This document shows, in pieces, positions 1-7,914 of a stretch of DNA of 64,000 bases. Within the stretch, counting starts at the first letter, position 1, and every line of letters starts with the position of its first letter. Position numbers and translations under genes: made by a program. Location: contig NZ_JABXGD010000003.1 of assembly GCF_022627955.1 (NCBI RefSeq), positions 62,001-126,000 on the forward strand. Direction: 5' to 3'. This stretch comes from Microbacterium sp. C5A9. GTDB taxonomy: Bacteria; Actinomycetota; Actinomycetes; Actinomycetales; Microbacteriaceae. Below the pieces are notes generated by a model. That model was not told where the DNA came from. It made no database searches and was given only the letters and a program-made list of their open reading frames with translations.

Positions 1-201
1 GCGCAGATGCTGCAGACGGTGGGCGCCGACAGCATCCGCCTGCTGAGCAACAACCCCGACAAGGCGGCCCAGCTCGAGTCGCTCGGCATCCGCGTCACCG
101 AGCAGGTGCGCACCGGTGTGCACCTGTCAGACGCGAACCACCGCTACCTCGAGGCCAAGCGCGACCACACCTCGCACACACTCGATCTCTCCGCCGCGTG
201 A
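1..201 (+). CDS. ribA: GTP cyclohydrolase II, C-terminal end (partial)
   Basis: The first 66 codons are open from base 1 and end with TGA at 199-201. The peptide has the end of the GTP cyclohydrolase II domain: the strand-turn 'RLLSNNPDK' followed by 'NHRYLEAKRDHTSH', the usual C-terminal signature. The enzyme opens GTP to the pyrimidine precursor of riboflavin in the cytoplasm. The start and the zinc-binding cysteines lie outside the window, so whether this is a stand-alone RibA or the C-terminal half of a RibBA fusion cannot be decided. The stop overlaps the likely GTG start of the MarR gene. Confidence 0.9.
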   Translation, partial: AQMLQTVGADSIRLLSNNPDKAAQLESLGIRVTEQVRTGVHLSDANHRYLEAKRDHTSHTLDLSAA

Positions 202-674
202 GCGCCACGGGGGTGATGAGCGACCGCCGCCTCGACGACACCGAGATGGCGACGTGGCTGCCGACCATCCGGTTCGTGCAACTGCTGCCGCAGGTGCTCG
301 ACCGGGCGCTGAAGGCCGAGACCGGCCTCAAGCACGCGCACTACGCGATCCTCGTCTCGCTGGCGGGTCAGGACGACCGGCCGATCCCGATGACGGAGCT
401 GGCGCAGATCGCGGGCCTCAGCCGCTCGCGGCTCAGCCACGCCATCGACTCACTCGAAGAGCGCGGCTGGGTCACACGCACCTCGTGCAGCAGCGACAAG
501 CGCACGCTGACGGCTGCGCTCACGGATGCCGGTCGCGAGCTGCTCCGAGGAGCGGCCCCCGTGCACGTGGCGCAGATCCGCGAACTGGTCTTCGATCCGC
601 TCACGGAAGACGAGCGGGAGCAGCTCGGCACGATCCTGACCAAGCTGCTCCCCGGCGTCGCCGCGGCCCTCTAG
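198..674 (+). CDS. MarR-family transcriptional regulator
   Basis: A 158-residue protein of normal MarR length. The winged helix sits around residues 60-105, with recognition helix 'SRSRLSHAIDSLEERGW' and a wing containing 'SCSSDKRTLTAALTDAG', the typical D-x-R-x5-LT-x-G wing. It should be a dimeric DNA-binding repressor whose ligand cannot be read from sequence. The GTG at 198 overlaps the ribA stop (GTGA), which suggests translational coupling; an ATG at 216 close behind a GGGGG run is the alternative start. It may control the convergent aldo/keto reductase or genes elsewhere. Confidence 0.88.
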   Translation: MSATGVMSDRRLDDTEMATWLPTIRFVQLLPQVLDRALKAETGLKHAHYAILVSLAGQDDRPIPMTELAQIAGLSRSRLSHAIDSLEERGWVTRTSCSSDKRTLTAALTDAGRELLRGAAPVHVAQIRELVFDPLTEDEREQLGTILTKLLPGVAAAL

Positions 675-675
675 C

Positions 676-1548
676 TCACGCTTCGGGGATCTCTCGGCCG
701 AACGTCTCGAGCGTGACGTCTTCGGGCTCGGGGCCGCGGCGCACTCCGGTGTCCAGCGCATCGATCGCGCCGAGCTGATCGGCAGTCAGCTCGAAGTCGA
801 ACACGTCGAAGTTCTCGGCGATGCGGGCGGGGCGCACCGACTTCGGCAGGGCCGAGCGTCCCTGCTGCAGGTGCCAGCGCAGCATCACCTGGGCGGGCGA
901 CGTGCCGTGCTCAGAGGCGATGGCCGTGAGGGTCTCGTCATCGAACACGGATGCGCCGTTGGGACGGTACGCCGTGATGCCGCCGATGGGCGACCAGGCC
1001 TGCGTGACGGTGCCGCCGGCGGCATCCGCCTTCTGCACCTCACGCTGCTGGAAGTACGGGTGCACCTCGATCTGGTTGATCGCCGGGACGATGCTCGTCT
1101 CGGCCGCCAGCTTCTCGAGGTGCTCCACCATGAAGTTGCTGACGCCGATCGCGCGCACCCGGCCGTCGGCGAGGAGCGTCTCGAGCGCCTTGTAGGCGCC
1201 GAGCGTGAGGTCGAAGCGAGTGGGGAGCGCCTGGTGCAGGATCAGCAGGTCGAGCTGGTCGACGCCGAGCTTGCCGGTCGACTTCTCGAACGCATGCAGC
1301 GTCTCGTCGTAGCCGAAGTCGCTGATCCAGACCTTGGTCTCGATGAAGATCTCGTCGCGGGCGATGCCGGTGCGACGGATCGCCTCGCCGACCTCGCGCT
1401 CGTTGCCGTACGCGGCGGCGGTGTCGATCAGGCGGTAGCCGGTCTCGAGGGCGGTGCTGACGGCATCGACGGTCTCATCGGGTGCGGCCTGGAATACCCC
1501 GAAGCCGAGGGCGGGCATCTCGATGCCGTTGTTGAGCGTGATGTTCAT
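676..1548 (-). CDS. Aldo/keto reductase (2,5-diketogluconate reductase type)
   Basis: A 290-residue NADPH-dependent carbonyl reductase of the AKR TIM-barrel family. The catalytic tetrad is visible: Asp42 and Tyr47 in 'DTAAAYGNE', Lys72 in 'ETKVW', His105 in 'LILHQALP'. The cofactor-loop 'PKSVRPARIAEN' is near residue 240. I chose the ATG at 1548 because the GGAGGT on the minus strand (1560-1555) is then 7 bases away; the upstream ATG at 1554 would abut it. It is divergent from an MmyB-type regulator with about 90 bases between, so that protein is its probable regulator. Its substrate is unknown. Confidence 0.9.
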   Translation of the reverse strand: MNITLNNGIEMPALGFGVFQAAPDETVDAVSTALETGYRLIDTAAAYGNEREVGEAIRRTGIARDEIFIETKVWISDFGYDETLHAFEKSTGKLGVDQLDLLILHQALPTRFDLTLGAYKALETLLADGRVRAIGVSNFMVEHLEKLAAETSIVPAINQIEVHPYFQQREVQKADAAGGTVTQAWSPIGGITAYRPNGASVFDDETLTAIASEHGTSPAQVMLRWHLQQGRSALPKSVRPARIAENFDVFDFELTADQLGAIDALDTGVRRGPEPEDVTLETFGREIPEA

Positions 1549-1640
1549 GGTCATACCTCCAGTGTGCGCGCGGGCGCGGTGGTGAGAGAGACCCTGCCAG
1601 TACCTCCCTCCACGGGGCGAAGGGGCGTACCGTCGATGGC

Positions 1641-2540
1641 ATGGACACCCGCAGCGAGGTGCGCGAATTCCTCTCGTCGAGGCGCGACCGCATCACCCCC
1701 GATCAGGCCGGCCTGCCCGCGTACGGCGGCAACCGCCGGGTGCCGGGACTCCGCCGCGAAGAGGTGTCGCTGCTGGCGGGCGTGAGCGTCGACTACTACA
1801 CGCGTCTCGAGCGGGGCGACCTCTCGGGCGTCTCTGACAGCGTGCTCGACGCGCTCGCCCGCGCGCTGCAGCTCGACGAGGCCGAGACCGCGCACCTGTT
1901 CGACCTGGCCCGCACGGCGAACGCGTCTCCGGTCGCCCGCAAGCCGCGCACGAAGGTCGAGACGCTGCGCCCCAGCATCCTGCGCCTGCTCGACGCGATG
2001 ACCGAGGCGCCTGCGATCGTGCGCAACAACTACTTCGACTACCTCGCGGCGAACGCGCTGGGCCGCGCGCTCTACGCGCCGCTCTTCACGACCCCGGTGC
2101 CGAACAGCGCGCGCTTCGCGTTCCTCGACCCGGCCGCTCAGGAGTTCTACCCCGAATGGGAGCGCAACACCCAGGAACTGGTCGCCGCGATGCGGGGCGA
2201 GGCCGGGCGCAATCCCTTCGACCGCAAGCTCACCGACCTCGTGGGCGAGCTGTCGACGCGCAGCGAGCGGTTCCGCACCCTGTGGGCCGCGCACAACGTG
2301 CGGTTCCACCGCAGCGGCGTCAAGACGATCAACCACCCCGTCGTGGGCGAGATGGAGCTCACATACGAGGCGTTCGACCTGCCGGCCGACCCCGGTCTGC
2401 AGATGTCGACGTACACGGCTGAGCCCGGTACGGCATCGGCGGACAAACTGCGGATGCTCGCGAGCTGGGCGGCGACCGATGCGGCGGCGTCCGCCTCGGT
2501 CGCCGGTGATTCGGCGCTGGCGGAGCGCAGCGAGGCCTGA
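1641..2540 (+). CDS. XRE-family regulator with MmyB-like ligand domain
   Basis: A 299-residue protein. Residues 1-90 form a helix-turn-helix with the hallmark 'RRVPGLRREEVSLLAGVS' and 'YYTRLERGD'. Residues 100-270 match the MmyB-like effector domain, including 'PSILRLLDAMTEAPAIVRN' and the region around 'FDRKLTDLVGELS'. Such proteins normally sit beside and control an adjacent oxidoreductase. Here the aldo/keto reductase lies head-to-head, with the shared promoter region at 1549-1640. The ligand pocket in this class has been found to hold fatty-acid-like molecules in at least one structure; the ligand here is unknown. Confidence 0.9.
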   Translation: MDTRSEVREFLSSRRDRITPDQAGLPAYGGNRRVPGLRREEVSLLAGVSVDYYTRLERGDLSGVSDSVLDALARALQLDEAETAHLFDLARTANASPVARKPRTKVETLRPSILRLLDAMTEAPAIVRNNYFDYLAANALGRALYAPLFTTPVPNSARFAFLDPAAQEFYPEWERNTQELVAAMRGEAGRNPFDRKLTDLVGELSTRSERFRTLWAAHNVRFHRSGVKTINHPVVGEMELTYEAFDLPADPGLQMSTYTAEPGTASADKLRMLASWAATDAAASASVAGDSALAERSEA

Positions 2541-2638
2541 GCCCGCCGTCGGCCCGTCAAGCCGTCAGCCTCGCCGGTCGGCGGGTCGCACCGTCAGGCA
2601 CCGATCGGGTGACCACGACCCCGGTGCGGAGAACGTCG

Positions 2639-3253
2639 TCATCGCACGAGCTGTCCGACGAGCAGGACCACGCCGATGGCGATCATGGCGAGGCCGGACA
2701 CGATGCCCACCGCGCGTGCAGCAGAGGGACGGGCGCCGAGCACGGCGCCCGCACCGAACCCGACGGCGAAGTAGACGGCGGCGCAGCCGACCAGATGCAC
2801 GGCTCCGAGGACCGCGATCTGCACCGAGACCGGCCAGGCGGAGCTCGACGTGGTGAACTGCGGCAGGATCGCCAGGAACAGCAGGGTCACCTTGGGGTTC
2901 AGGCCGCTGATCCCCAAGCCCTTGAGCATCCATCGTCCCGGCGAGGCCTCGACCAGCTGCGCGCCCTCGCGGACGACCGCGGGCGTGCGCAGGGCGCCGA
3001 TGCCGAGCCAGATCAGATACACGGCGCCGGCCACGGTCAGCACGGTCAGGGCGAGCGGATACCGGGCGACCAGCGCGCCGACTCCGGCGGCGACGACGAG
3101 CACGGCCAGCACGTGACCCGACAGCATCCCGAGCACCGCGGGAGCCGCCCGCCGGCGCAGACCGGCCGAGATGGCGAACGCCCAGTCGGCCCCAGGGGTG
3201 ATCACGAAGAGCATCGAGACACCCCAGAAGGCCGTGATCGCGGTGAGTGCCAT
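2639..3253 (-). CDS. LysE/RhtB-family amino-acid exporter
   Basis: A 204-residue membrane protein with about six hydrophobic segments. The N-terminus has the family motif 'FVITPGADWAFAISAGLRRR' (normally P-G-P/A near residue 20), and 'GLGISGLNPKVTLLFLAILPQF' contains the conserved N-P-K. It should export amino acids or similar metabolites driven by proton exchange. The divergent AsnC/Lrp regulator 110 bases away is the usual partner arrangement, as with LysE-LysG or BrnFE-Lrp, so control by an amino-acid signal is likely. The substrate cannot be assigned. Confidence 0.9.
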   Translation of the reverse strand: MALTAITAFWGVSMLFVITPGADWAFAISAGLRRRAAPAVLGMLSGHVLAVLVVAAGVGALVARYPLALTVLTVAGAVYLIWLGIGALRTPAVVREGAQLVEASPGRWMLKGLGISGLNPKVTLLFLAILPQFTTSSSAWPVSVQIAVLGAVHLVGCAAVYFAVGFGAGAVLGARPSAARAVGIVSGLAMIAIGVVLLVGQLVR

Positions 3254-3350
3254 CGCTGTTCTCTTTCGTCGTCCGTGTGCTGCGGAGCAACTCTAGGAAG
3301 GAAGCGGCGAAAGGTGTTTGCATTGTTTGCACGCGGCGAAGGGATCTGCG

Positions 3351-3361
3351 CAAGAATCTTG
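3351..3361. promoter_or_regulatory. Short palindrome before the AsnC/Lrp gene
   Basis: CAAGAATCTTG is a perfect 11-base palindrome ending 3 bases before the ATG at 3365. Upstream at 3316-3331 is a repeated TTTGCA (TTTGCATTGTTTGCA). Both lie in the 110-base divergent region between the LysE exporter and the AsnC/Lrp regulator, so they are candidate autoregulatory or target sites. No experimental consensus is available for this protein. Confidence 0.35.
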
Positions 3362-3364
3362 AGC

Positions 3365-3820
3365 ATGGATGCGATCGACCGGAAGATCCTTGCCGAGCTG
3401 CAGCGCGATGGCCGTCTGACGATCACCGAACTCGCCGAACGCGTGCAGCTGAGCGTGTCTCCCTGCCACCGCCGACTGCGCGAGCTGGAGCGCTCCGGCG
3501 TGATCACGGGGTACCACGCGACCCTCTCCCCCGCCGCCCTCGGACTCGGTTTCGAGACCTTGGTGTTCGTCACGATGAAGGAGGCCAACCGCGACTCGAT
3601 CATCCCGTTCGAGGAGGCCGTGGCGCGCATCCCGAACATCACTCTCGCCCACCGACTCTTCGGCGACCCGGACTACCTGCTGCGCGTCGTCGCCGCCGAT
3701 CTCGAGCATTTCCAGCGCCTGTACGACGAGCAGCTCACCGCACTGCCCGGAGTGCAGCGGGTCAGCTCGACGCTCGTGATGCGCAAGGTCGTCGACGACG
3801 GGGCGCTGCCGCTCGGCTGA
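3365..3820 (+). CDS. AsnC/Lrp-family transcriptional regulator
   Basis: A 151-residue Lrp-type protein. Residues 1-60 are the N-terminal HTH ('DAIDRKILAELQRDGRLT', 'SVSPCHRRLRELERSGVI') and residues 70-145 the RAM ligand-binding and oligomerisation domain. The ATG at 3365 was chosen because the protein then begins exactly with the conserved D-x-x-D-x-x-I/L-L segment. It is divergent from the LysE exporter and probably activates or represses it in response to an amino acid. Confidence 0.92.
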   Translation: MDAIDRKILAELQRDGRLTITELAERVQLSVSPCHRRLRELERSGVITGYHATLSPAALGLGFETLVFVTMKEANRDSIIPFEEAVARIPNITLAHRLFGDPDYLLRVVAADLEHFQRLYDEQLTALPGVQRVSSTLVMRKVVDDGALPLG

Positions 3821-3841
3821 CGTCATCGGTCGAGGCGGGCG

Positions 3842-3890
3842 TTCTGCTCCGGCCTGTTTCTGCTCCGGCCTGTTTCTGCTCTGAGCAGAA
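3842..3890 (+). promoter_or_regulatory. Three 16-base tandem repeats ending in a palindromic PopR-like box
   Basis: The half-site TTCTGCTC starts at 3842, 3858 and 3874, an exact 16-base period. The first two units are identical over 15 bases; the third is the 17-base perfect palindrome TTCTGCTCTGAGCAGAA. This fits the PopR consensus as I recall it from Streptomyces (TTCTGCC, 3 bases, GGCAGAA) except for one C/T position in each arm. The array lies 40 bases upstream of the PopR-like gene, consistent with autoregulation. Confidence 0.7.
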
Positions 3891-3929
3891 CGGCTCGAAT
3901 CCGCCGCTGACGGCGGTTTATCGTGAGGC

Positions 3930-4286
3930 ATGGCCGACCTCGTCCCGTTCCCCCGCGCCCCTCGCCCTGCCCGCCCGCGGCCCAGCGAGCCCGAACCGCT
4001 GTGGCGTCAGATGCTCGGCGACCAGCTGCGGCGGCGACGACACGATCGCGACGAGACCCTGACCGAGACGGCCGAGAACGCGGGCGTCTCACCGCAGTAC
4101 CTCTCCGAGGTCGAGCGCGGGCTCAAAGAGCCGTCGAGCGAGATGATCGCCGCGATCGCCGGCGCCCTCGACACGTCGCTGATCGAGCTGACGAGCGCCG
4201 TGGCCGACGAGCTGCGGTCGGTGACCGCCGCACCGGCATCCGCCGCGGTCTCGGTCACCCGCGGAGCCTTCGCCCTCGCCGCCTGA
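3930..4286 (+). CDS. PopR/ClgR-like HTH regulator of clp genes
   Basis: A 118-residue XRE-type protein. The HTH covers about residues 30-85 ('GDQLRRRRHDRDETLTETAE', 'SPQYLSEVERGLKEPSSE'), the pattern of the ClgR/PopR group. The C-terminus ends in ALAA, resembling an ssrA degron; in Streptomyces lividans PopR the two terminal alanines are required for its ClpP-dependent degradation. The gene is convergent with two clpP genes, and PopR-like boxes occur both upstream of it and upstream of the clpP pair. I infer a protease-feedback regulator: it activates clpP and is removed by a Clp protease. Confidence 0.82.
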   Translation: MADLVPFPRAPRPARPRPSEPEPLWRQMLGDQLRRRRHDRDETLTETAENAGVSPQYLSEVERGLKEPSSEMIAAIAGALDTSLIELTSAVADELRSVTAAPASAAVSVTRGAFALAA

Positions 4287-4313
4287 CGCCGGACCCTCGG
4301 CGCCGCCCCCGCG

Positions 4314-4907
4314 TCACACCGCACGCTCCCCCAGCACGGTGTCGATCAGCCCGTAGTCGAGTGCCGCGGATGCCGCGAAGACGCGATCCCGATCGGTGTC
4401 CGCACGCAGTTCGCTCAGCGAACGCCCGCTGTGTCTGGCCAGGATCGACTCCATGTCCGACCGCACGCGCACGACCTCGTCGGCCGCCAGGATGAGGTCG
4501 GGGATCGCTCCGCGCGACTGCCCGGCGGGCTGATGCAGCACGATGCGGGCGTGGGCGAGCGCTGCCCGCTGCCCCGACGCTCCCGCGGCGACGAGCAGCG
4601 CCGCGGGTCCGATCGCCTGCCCCACACACGTGGTCGCGACGGCGGGACGGATGTGCTGCATGGTGTCGTAGATCGCCAGCGCCGCCCCGGGGTCTCCGCC
4701 CTCGCTGTTGATGTAGAACTGGATGCCCGAGTCCTGGCTGTCGGCATCGAGATGCAGCAGCTGCGCGATGAGCGCGTTGGCGACGCCCGCGTCGATCCCC
4801 GTGCCGAGATAGATGACCCGCTCGGCGAGAAGGTGCGAGTAGACGTCCATCACCCGGTCGCCGCGGGGATGCTGCGCGATGACGTTCGGGATCGTGTAGC
4901 CGCTCAT
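4314..4907 (-). CDS. clpP: ClpP-family subunit lacking the catalytic serine
   Basis: A 197-residue protein of normal ClpP length and fold signature: 'YINSEGGDPGAALAIYD', 'RIVLHQPAG' with the expected His125, and 'TDRDRVFAA' with the expected Asp at about 174. The nucleophile segment, GQAASMGAFLL in E. coli ClpP, reads GQAIGPAALLV here, so the serine position is Gly100 by ungapped alignment. It should therefore be inactive by itself and act as a structural or regulatory subunit in a mixed ring with the upstream ClpP. Its ATG overlaps the stop of that gene (ATGA at 4907-4904), giving coupled 1:1 synthesis. Confidence 0.9.
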   Translation of the reverse strand: MSGYTIPNVIAQHPRGDRVMDVYSHLLAERVIYLGTGIDAGVANALIAQLLHLDADSQDSGIQFYINSEGGDPGAALAIYDTMQHIRPAVATTCVGQAIGPAALLVAAGASGQRAALAHARIVLHQPAGQSRGAIPDLILAADEVVRVRSDMESILARHSGRSLSELRADTDRDRVFAASAALDYGLIDTVLGERAV

Positions 4908-5518
4908 GCGCCCGCCCCCAGTCCGACCCGAGCCCGTCGTCGTGGCATGAGATCGGCGAGGGAGTCGACGATCTCGTCGATGAATCCGTAGTCCTTCGCC
5001 TGAGTGGCCGTGTACCACCGGTCGTGCAGGGAGTCCTCGAAGATGCGCTCTCTCGGCTGGCCGGTGTCGTCGGCGATGAGTCCGAGCACCGTGTCGCGCA
5101 TGTGCCGCAGGTCGTCGGCCTGCGTCTCGATCTCGACCGCCGAGCCGCCGATGCCCGCGGAGCCCTGATGCATGAGGATCCGTGCATGCGGCAGCGCCCG
5201 CCTCTTGCCTCGGGCGCCGGCCGACAGCAGGAACTGCCCGGCGCTGCAGGCGAGGCCCAGCGCAAGGGTCGAGACGTCGTTGGGCACCAGCGCCATGAGG
5301 TCGCGGATCGCGAGCATCGACGGCACGGAGCCGCCCGGCGAATGGATCCACAGGGCGATGTCGGTGGTCGGGTCCTCGGCCGAGAGGGTGAGCAGCTGCG
5401 TCATCAGCAGCGTGCCGTTGTCATCGTCGAGGGCGCCGTCGAGCACGAGCACACGCTCGTGGAACAGCGCGCGCCGGGCCTCGGGGCCGAACTGCGGAAG
5501 GGGGTTCTCTTCACTCAT
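4904..5518 (-). CDS. clpP: ATP-dependent Clp protease proteolytic subunit
   Basis: A 204-residue serine peptidase subunit with all three expected triad residues: Ser92 in 'LACSAGQFLL', His117 in 'ILMHQGSAG', Asp at about 166 in 'LHDRWYTA'. 'IHSPGGSVPSMLAI' is the conserved substrate-groove strand. It forms barrel rings that degrade proteins fed by a Clp ATPase. I chose the ATG at 5518. It is first in a two-gene operon with the serine-less paralogue. The general housekeeping clpP1P2 pair would be expected elsewhere, near clpX. Two PopR-like boxes lie 40-70 bases upstream. Confidence 0.93.
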   Translation of the reverse strand: MSEENPLPQFGPEARRALFHERVLVLDGALDDDNGTLLMTQLLTLSAEDPTTDIALWIHSPGGSVPSMLAIRDLMALVPNDVSTLALGLACSAGQFLLSAGARGKRRALPHARILMHQGSAGIGGSAVEIETQADDLRHMRDTVLGLIADDTGQPRERIFEDSLHDRWYTATQAKDYGFIDEIVDSLADLMPRRRARVGLGAGA

Positions 5519-5558
5519 GCGACCAGCATCCGCGCTTCCGCACCGGGGCGGAACCGGA

Positions 5559-5588
5559 TCCGCCCTCGGCAGATCCGCCCTGGGCAGA
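5559..5588 (-). promoter_or_regulatory. Two adjacent PopR-like boxes upstream of the clpP pair
   Basis: On the minus strand TCTGCCCAGGGCGGA (5588-5574) is immediately followed by TCTGCCGAGGGCGGA (5573-5559). Each has the dyad TCTGCC, 3 bases, GGCGGA, close to the Streptomyces PopR box (TCTGCC, 3 bases, GGCAGA). The distance to the clpP start is about 40 bases. Binding by the adjacent PopR-like protein is inferred. Confidence 0.65.
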
Positions 5589-5655
5589 GCAGCCGTCGAC
5601 TGCACGGATGTGCACGCGTAACACCCCCGACTCACGACGCTCCTACCCTCGAAGC

Positions 5656-6123
5656 ATGGCGACGCAGAAGACACCCGAGTGGCAGTGGTCCGAAGACGGC
5701 ATCAACTTCCGCACCCGCAAATGGGTGAAGCCGGAAGACCTCAACGCGAACGGCTCGCTGTTCGGCGGCAGCCTGCTGAAGTGGATCGACGAGGAGGCGG
5801 CGATCTATGCGATCGTGCAGCTGGGCAACTACCGCGCGGTCACCAAGCACATCTCGGAGATCAACTTCGAGGCCTCGGCCGTGCAGGGCGACCTCATCGA
5901 GATCGGCCTGCAGGCCACGCACTTCGGACGCACGTCGCTCACGATGCGGGCGGTCGCTCGCAACATGATCACCCGCAAGCGCATCCTCACGATCGAGAAG
6001 ATCGTCTTCGTCAGCCTGGACGAAGACGGCGTGCCCACCCCGCACGGGTACAGCGAGATCACCTACAACCGCGATCGGATGCCGACCGAGCGCATCGCGA
6101 CGGGGACGATCCGCCTGCCGTAG
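5656..6123 (+). CDS. Acyl-CoA thioesterase (hotdog fold, YciA/ACOT type)
   Basis: A 155-residue single hotdog-fold protein. 'NANGSLFGGSLLKWIDEEA' carries the N-x-x-G-x-x-F/H-G-G-x-x-L-x-x-x-D signature of acyl-CoA thioesterases, with the catalytic Asp in 'WIDEEA'. It hydrolyses acyl-CoA to free acid and CoA. I took the internal ATG at 5656 because upstream codons overlap the likely clpP promoter and are not family-like. An acyl-CoA synthetase begins 71 bases downstream on the same strand, the reverse reaction in the same transcription unit. Confidence 0.88.
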   Translation: MATQKTPEWQWSEDGINFRTRKWVKPEDLNANGSLFGGSLLKWIDEEAAIYAIVQLGNYRAVTKHISEINFEASAVQGDLIEIGLQATHFGRTSLTMRAVARNMITRKRILTIEKIVFVSLDEDGVPTPHGYSEITYNRDRMPTERIATGTIRLP

Positions 6124-6194
6124 GTGAGCCCCCTGCGCCGACGACGGCGCCCGGTGCGAGGATGGAGTGCGTCCGCCGAGCAAGGGAGCCCCGA

Positions 6195-7904
6195 ATGAGC
6201 CGCACCGCCACCGCAGCCACGACCGCGATCCGCGAGATGCGCGACTTCCTGTTCGCGAACGCCACCGACTACTCCGCGGCGCGAGACGGCTTCTCCTGGC
6301 CCACCCCCACGGAGTTCAACTTCGCCCTCGAATGGTTCGACGTGATCGCGGGCGAGACGCCCGACCGCCCGGCGGTGCAGATCGTGTCGGCCGACCTCAG
6401 CCTCGAGTCGTGGTCGTACGGCCAGCTCTCCGCGCGCTCCGATCAGGTCGCCGCCTGGCTCACCGCCCTCGGCATCCGACGTGGCGACCACCTCATCGTG
6501 ATGCTCGGCAACACGATCGAGCTCTGGGAGGTGATGCTGGCGATCACGAAGATCGGCGCGGTGTCGATTCCCACCTCGACGCTTCTCTCCGCGTCCGACC
6601 TGGCCTACCGCGTCGAGCACGGCAGGGCTCGCGCGATCGTGACCACCGGCGGCCTCGCCGAGCGCATCGCGTCCGTCGACGATGCGGTGCTGCGCATCGG
6701 CGTCGGCGACGACATCCCCTCGGGCTGGAGTCGTCTCGCCGACTCGTCTACCGCCCCGACGACCTTCGAGCCGGATGCTCCGACGCCCGCCGACGACACC
6801 GCGCTGCTCTATTTCACGAGCGGCACGACCAGCCGCCCGAAGCTCGTCCAGCACACGCACGTGTCGTACCCGATCGGTCACCTCTCGACCATGTGGTGGC
6901 TGGGGGTGCGTCCCGACGACGTGCACCTGAACATCTCGTCGCCCGGGTGGGCCAAGCATGCCTGGTCGAGCTTCTACTCGCCGTTCCTCGCAGAGGCGAC
7001 CGTCTTCGTCTACAACTACGACCGCTTCGACGCGAACGCCCTCATGCAGGTCATGGACACGCACCACGTCTCGACGTTCTGCGCCCCGCCGACGGTGTGG
7101 CGCATGCTGATCCAGGCCGATCTCGGCCGCCTCGCGCATCCGCCGCGAGAGCTCGTCGGCGCGGGCGAGCCGTTGAATCCCGAGGTCATCGATCGCGTGC
7201 GCGACGCCTGGGGCGGCACGATCCGCGACGGCTTCGGGCAGACCGAGATGACCGCCTGCATCGGCAACTCCCCCGGCCAGACGGTCAAGGTCGGATCGAT
7301 GGGCCGCCCCCTGCCGGGATACCCGGTCGTGCTGCTCGACCCCGCCACGGGCGAGATCGCGGATGCCGAGGGCGAGATCGCACTGGATCTCTCGCAGCCA
7401 CCGGTCGGCCTGATGGCCGGCTACTTCGACGACCCCGAGAAGACCGCCGAGTCACGCGCGGGGGGCTACCACCACACGGGCGACATCGCCGTGCGCTACG
7501 ACGACGGGTATCTGACCTACATCGGTCGGGCGGATGACGTCTTCAAGGCCTCGGACTACAAGATCTCGCCGTTCGAGCTCGAGTCGGTGCTGCTGGAGCA
7601 CGAGCTCGTGATCGAGGCGGCGGTGATCCCGAGCCCCGACCCGACCCGCCTGTCGGTCCCGAAGGCGTACGTGTGCCTGCGGCCCGACGCGTCCGAGGCC
7701 GAGGCCGAGGCTGCGCGGTCGATCTTCGCGTACGCGCACGATCGCCTGTCGTCGCACCTCTGGGTGCGCATCATCGAGTTCGTGCCCGAGCTGCCGAAGA
7801 CCATTTCGGGCAAGATCCGTCGCGTCGAGCTGCGCGCCCGCGAGTCCGAGCGCGTGGCGACGGGGAGCGACGCCGGGCAGCACCGCGACCGCGACTACCG
7901 CTGA
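6195..7904 (+). CDS. AMP-forming acyl-CoA synthetase (ACSM-like)
   Basis: A 569-residue adenylate-forming enzyme that activates a carboxylate with ATP and CoA. The P-loop-like A3 motif is 'LLYFTSGTTSRPK', the A5 motif 'GFGQTEMTA', the A7 motif 'YHHTGDIAVRYDDGYL', and 'KTISGKIRR' carries the catalytic lysine near the C-terminus. The N-terminal 'FNFALEWFDVIAGE' is typical of the medium-chain ACSM subgroup. The ATG at 6195 follows 'AAGGGAGCCCCGA'. Substrate is probably a medium-chain or aromatic acid; the sequence does not settle it. Confidence 0.9.
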   Translation: MSRTATAATTAIREMRDFLFANATDYSAARDGFSWPTPTEFNFALEWFDVIAGETPDRPAVQIVSADLSLESWSYGQLSARSDQVAAWLTALGIRRGDHLIVMLGNTIELWEVMLAITKIGAVSIPTSTLLSASDLAYRVEHGRARAIVTTGGLAERIASVDDAVLRIGVGDDIPSGWSRLADSSTAPTTFEPDAPTPADDTALLYFTSGTTSRPKLVQHTHVSYPIGHLSTMWWLGVRPDDVHLNISSPGWAKHAWSSFYSPFLAEATVFVYNYDRFDANALMQVMDTHHVSTFCAPPTVWRMLIQADLGRLAHPPRELVGAGEPLNPEVIDRVRDAWGGTIRDGFGQTEMTACIGNSPGQTVKVGSMGRPLPGYPVVLLDPATGEIADAEGEIALDLSQPPVGLMAGYFDDPEKTAESRAGGYHHTGDIAVRYDDGYLTYIGRADDVFKASDYKISPFELESVLLEHELVIEAAVIPSPDPTRLSVPKAYVCLRPDASEAEAEAARSIFAYAHDRLSSHLWVRIIEFVPELPKTISGKIRRVELRARESERVATGSDAGQHRDRDYR

Positions 7905-7914
7905 GGCGGCGGTC

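Noticed and set aside
2609-3364. Long N-terminal extension of the AsnC/Lrp gene
   Set aside because: It runs antisense through the LysE exporter and lacks Lrp features; the ATG at 3365 begins exactly at the conserved HTH.
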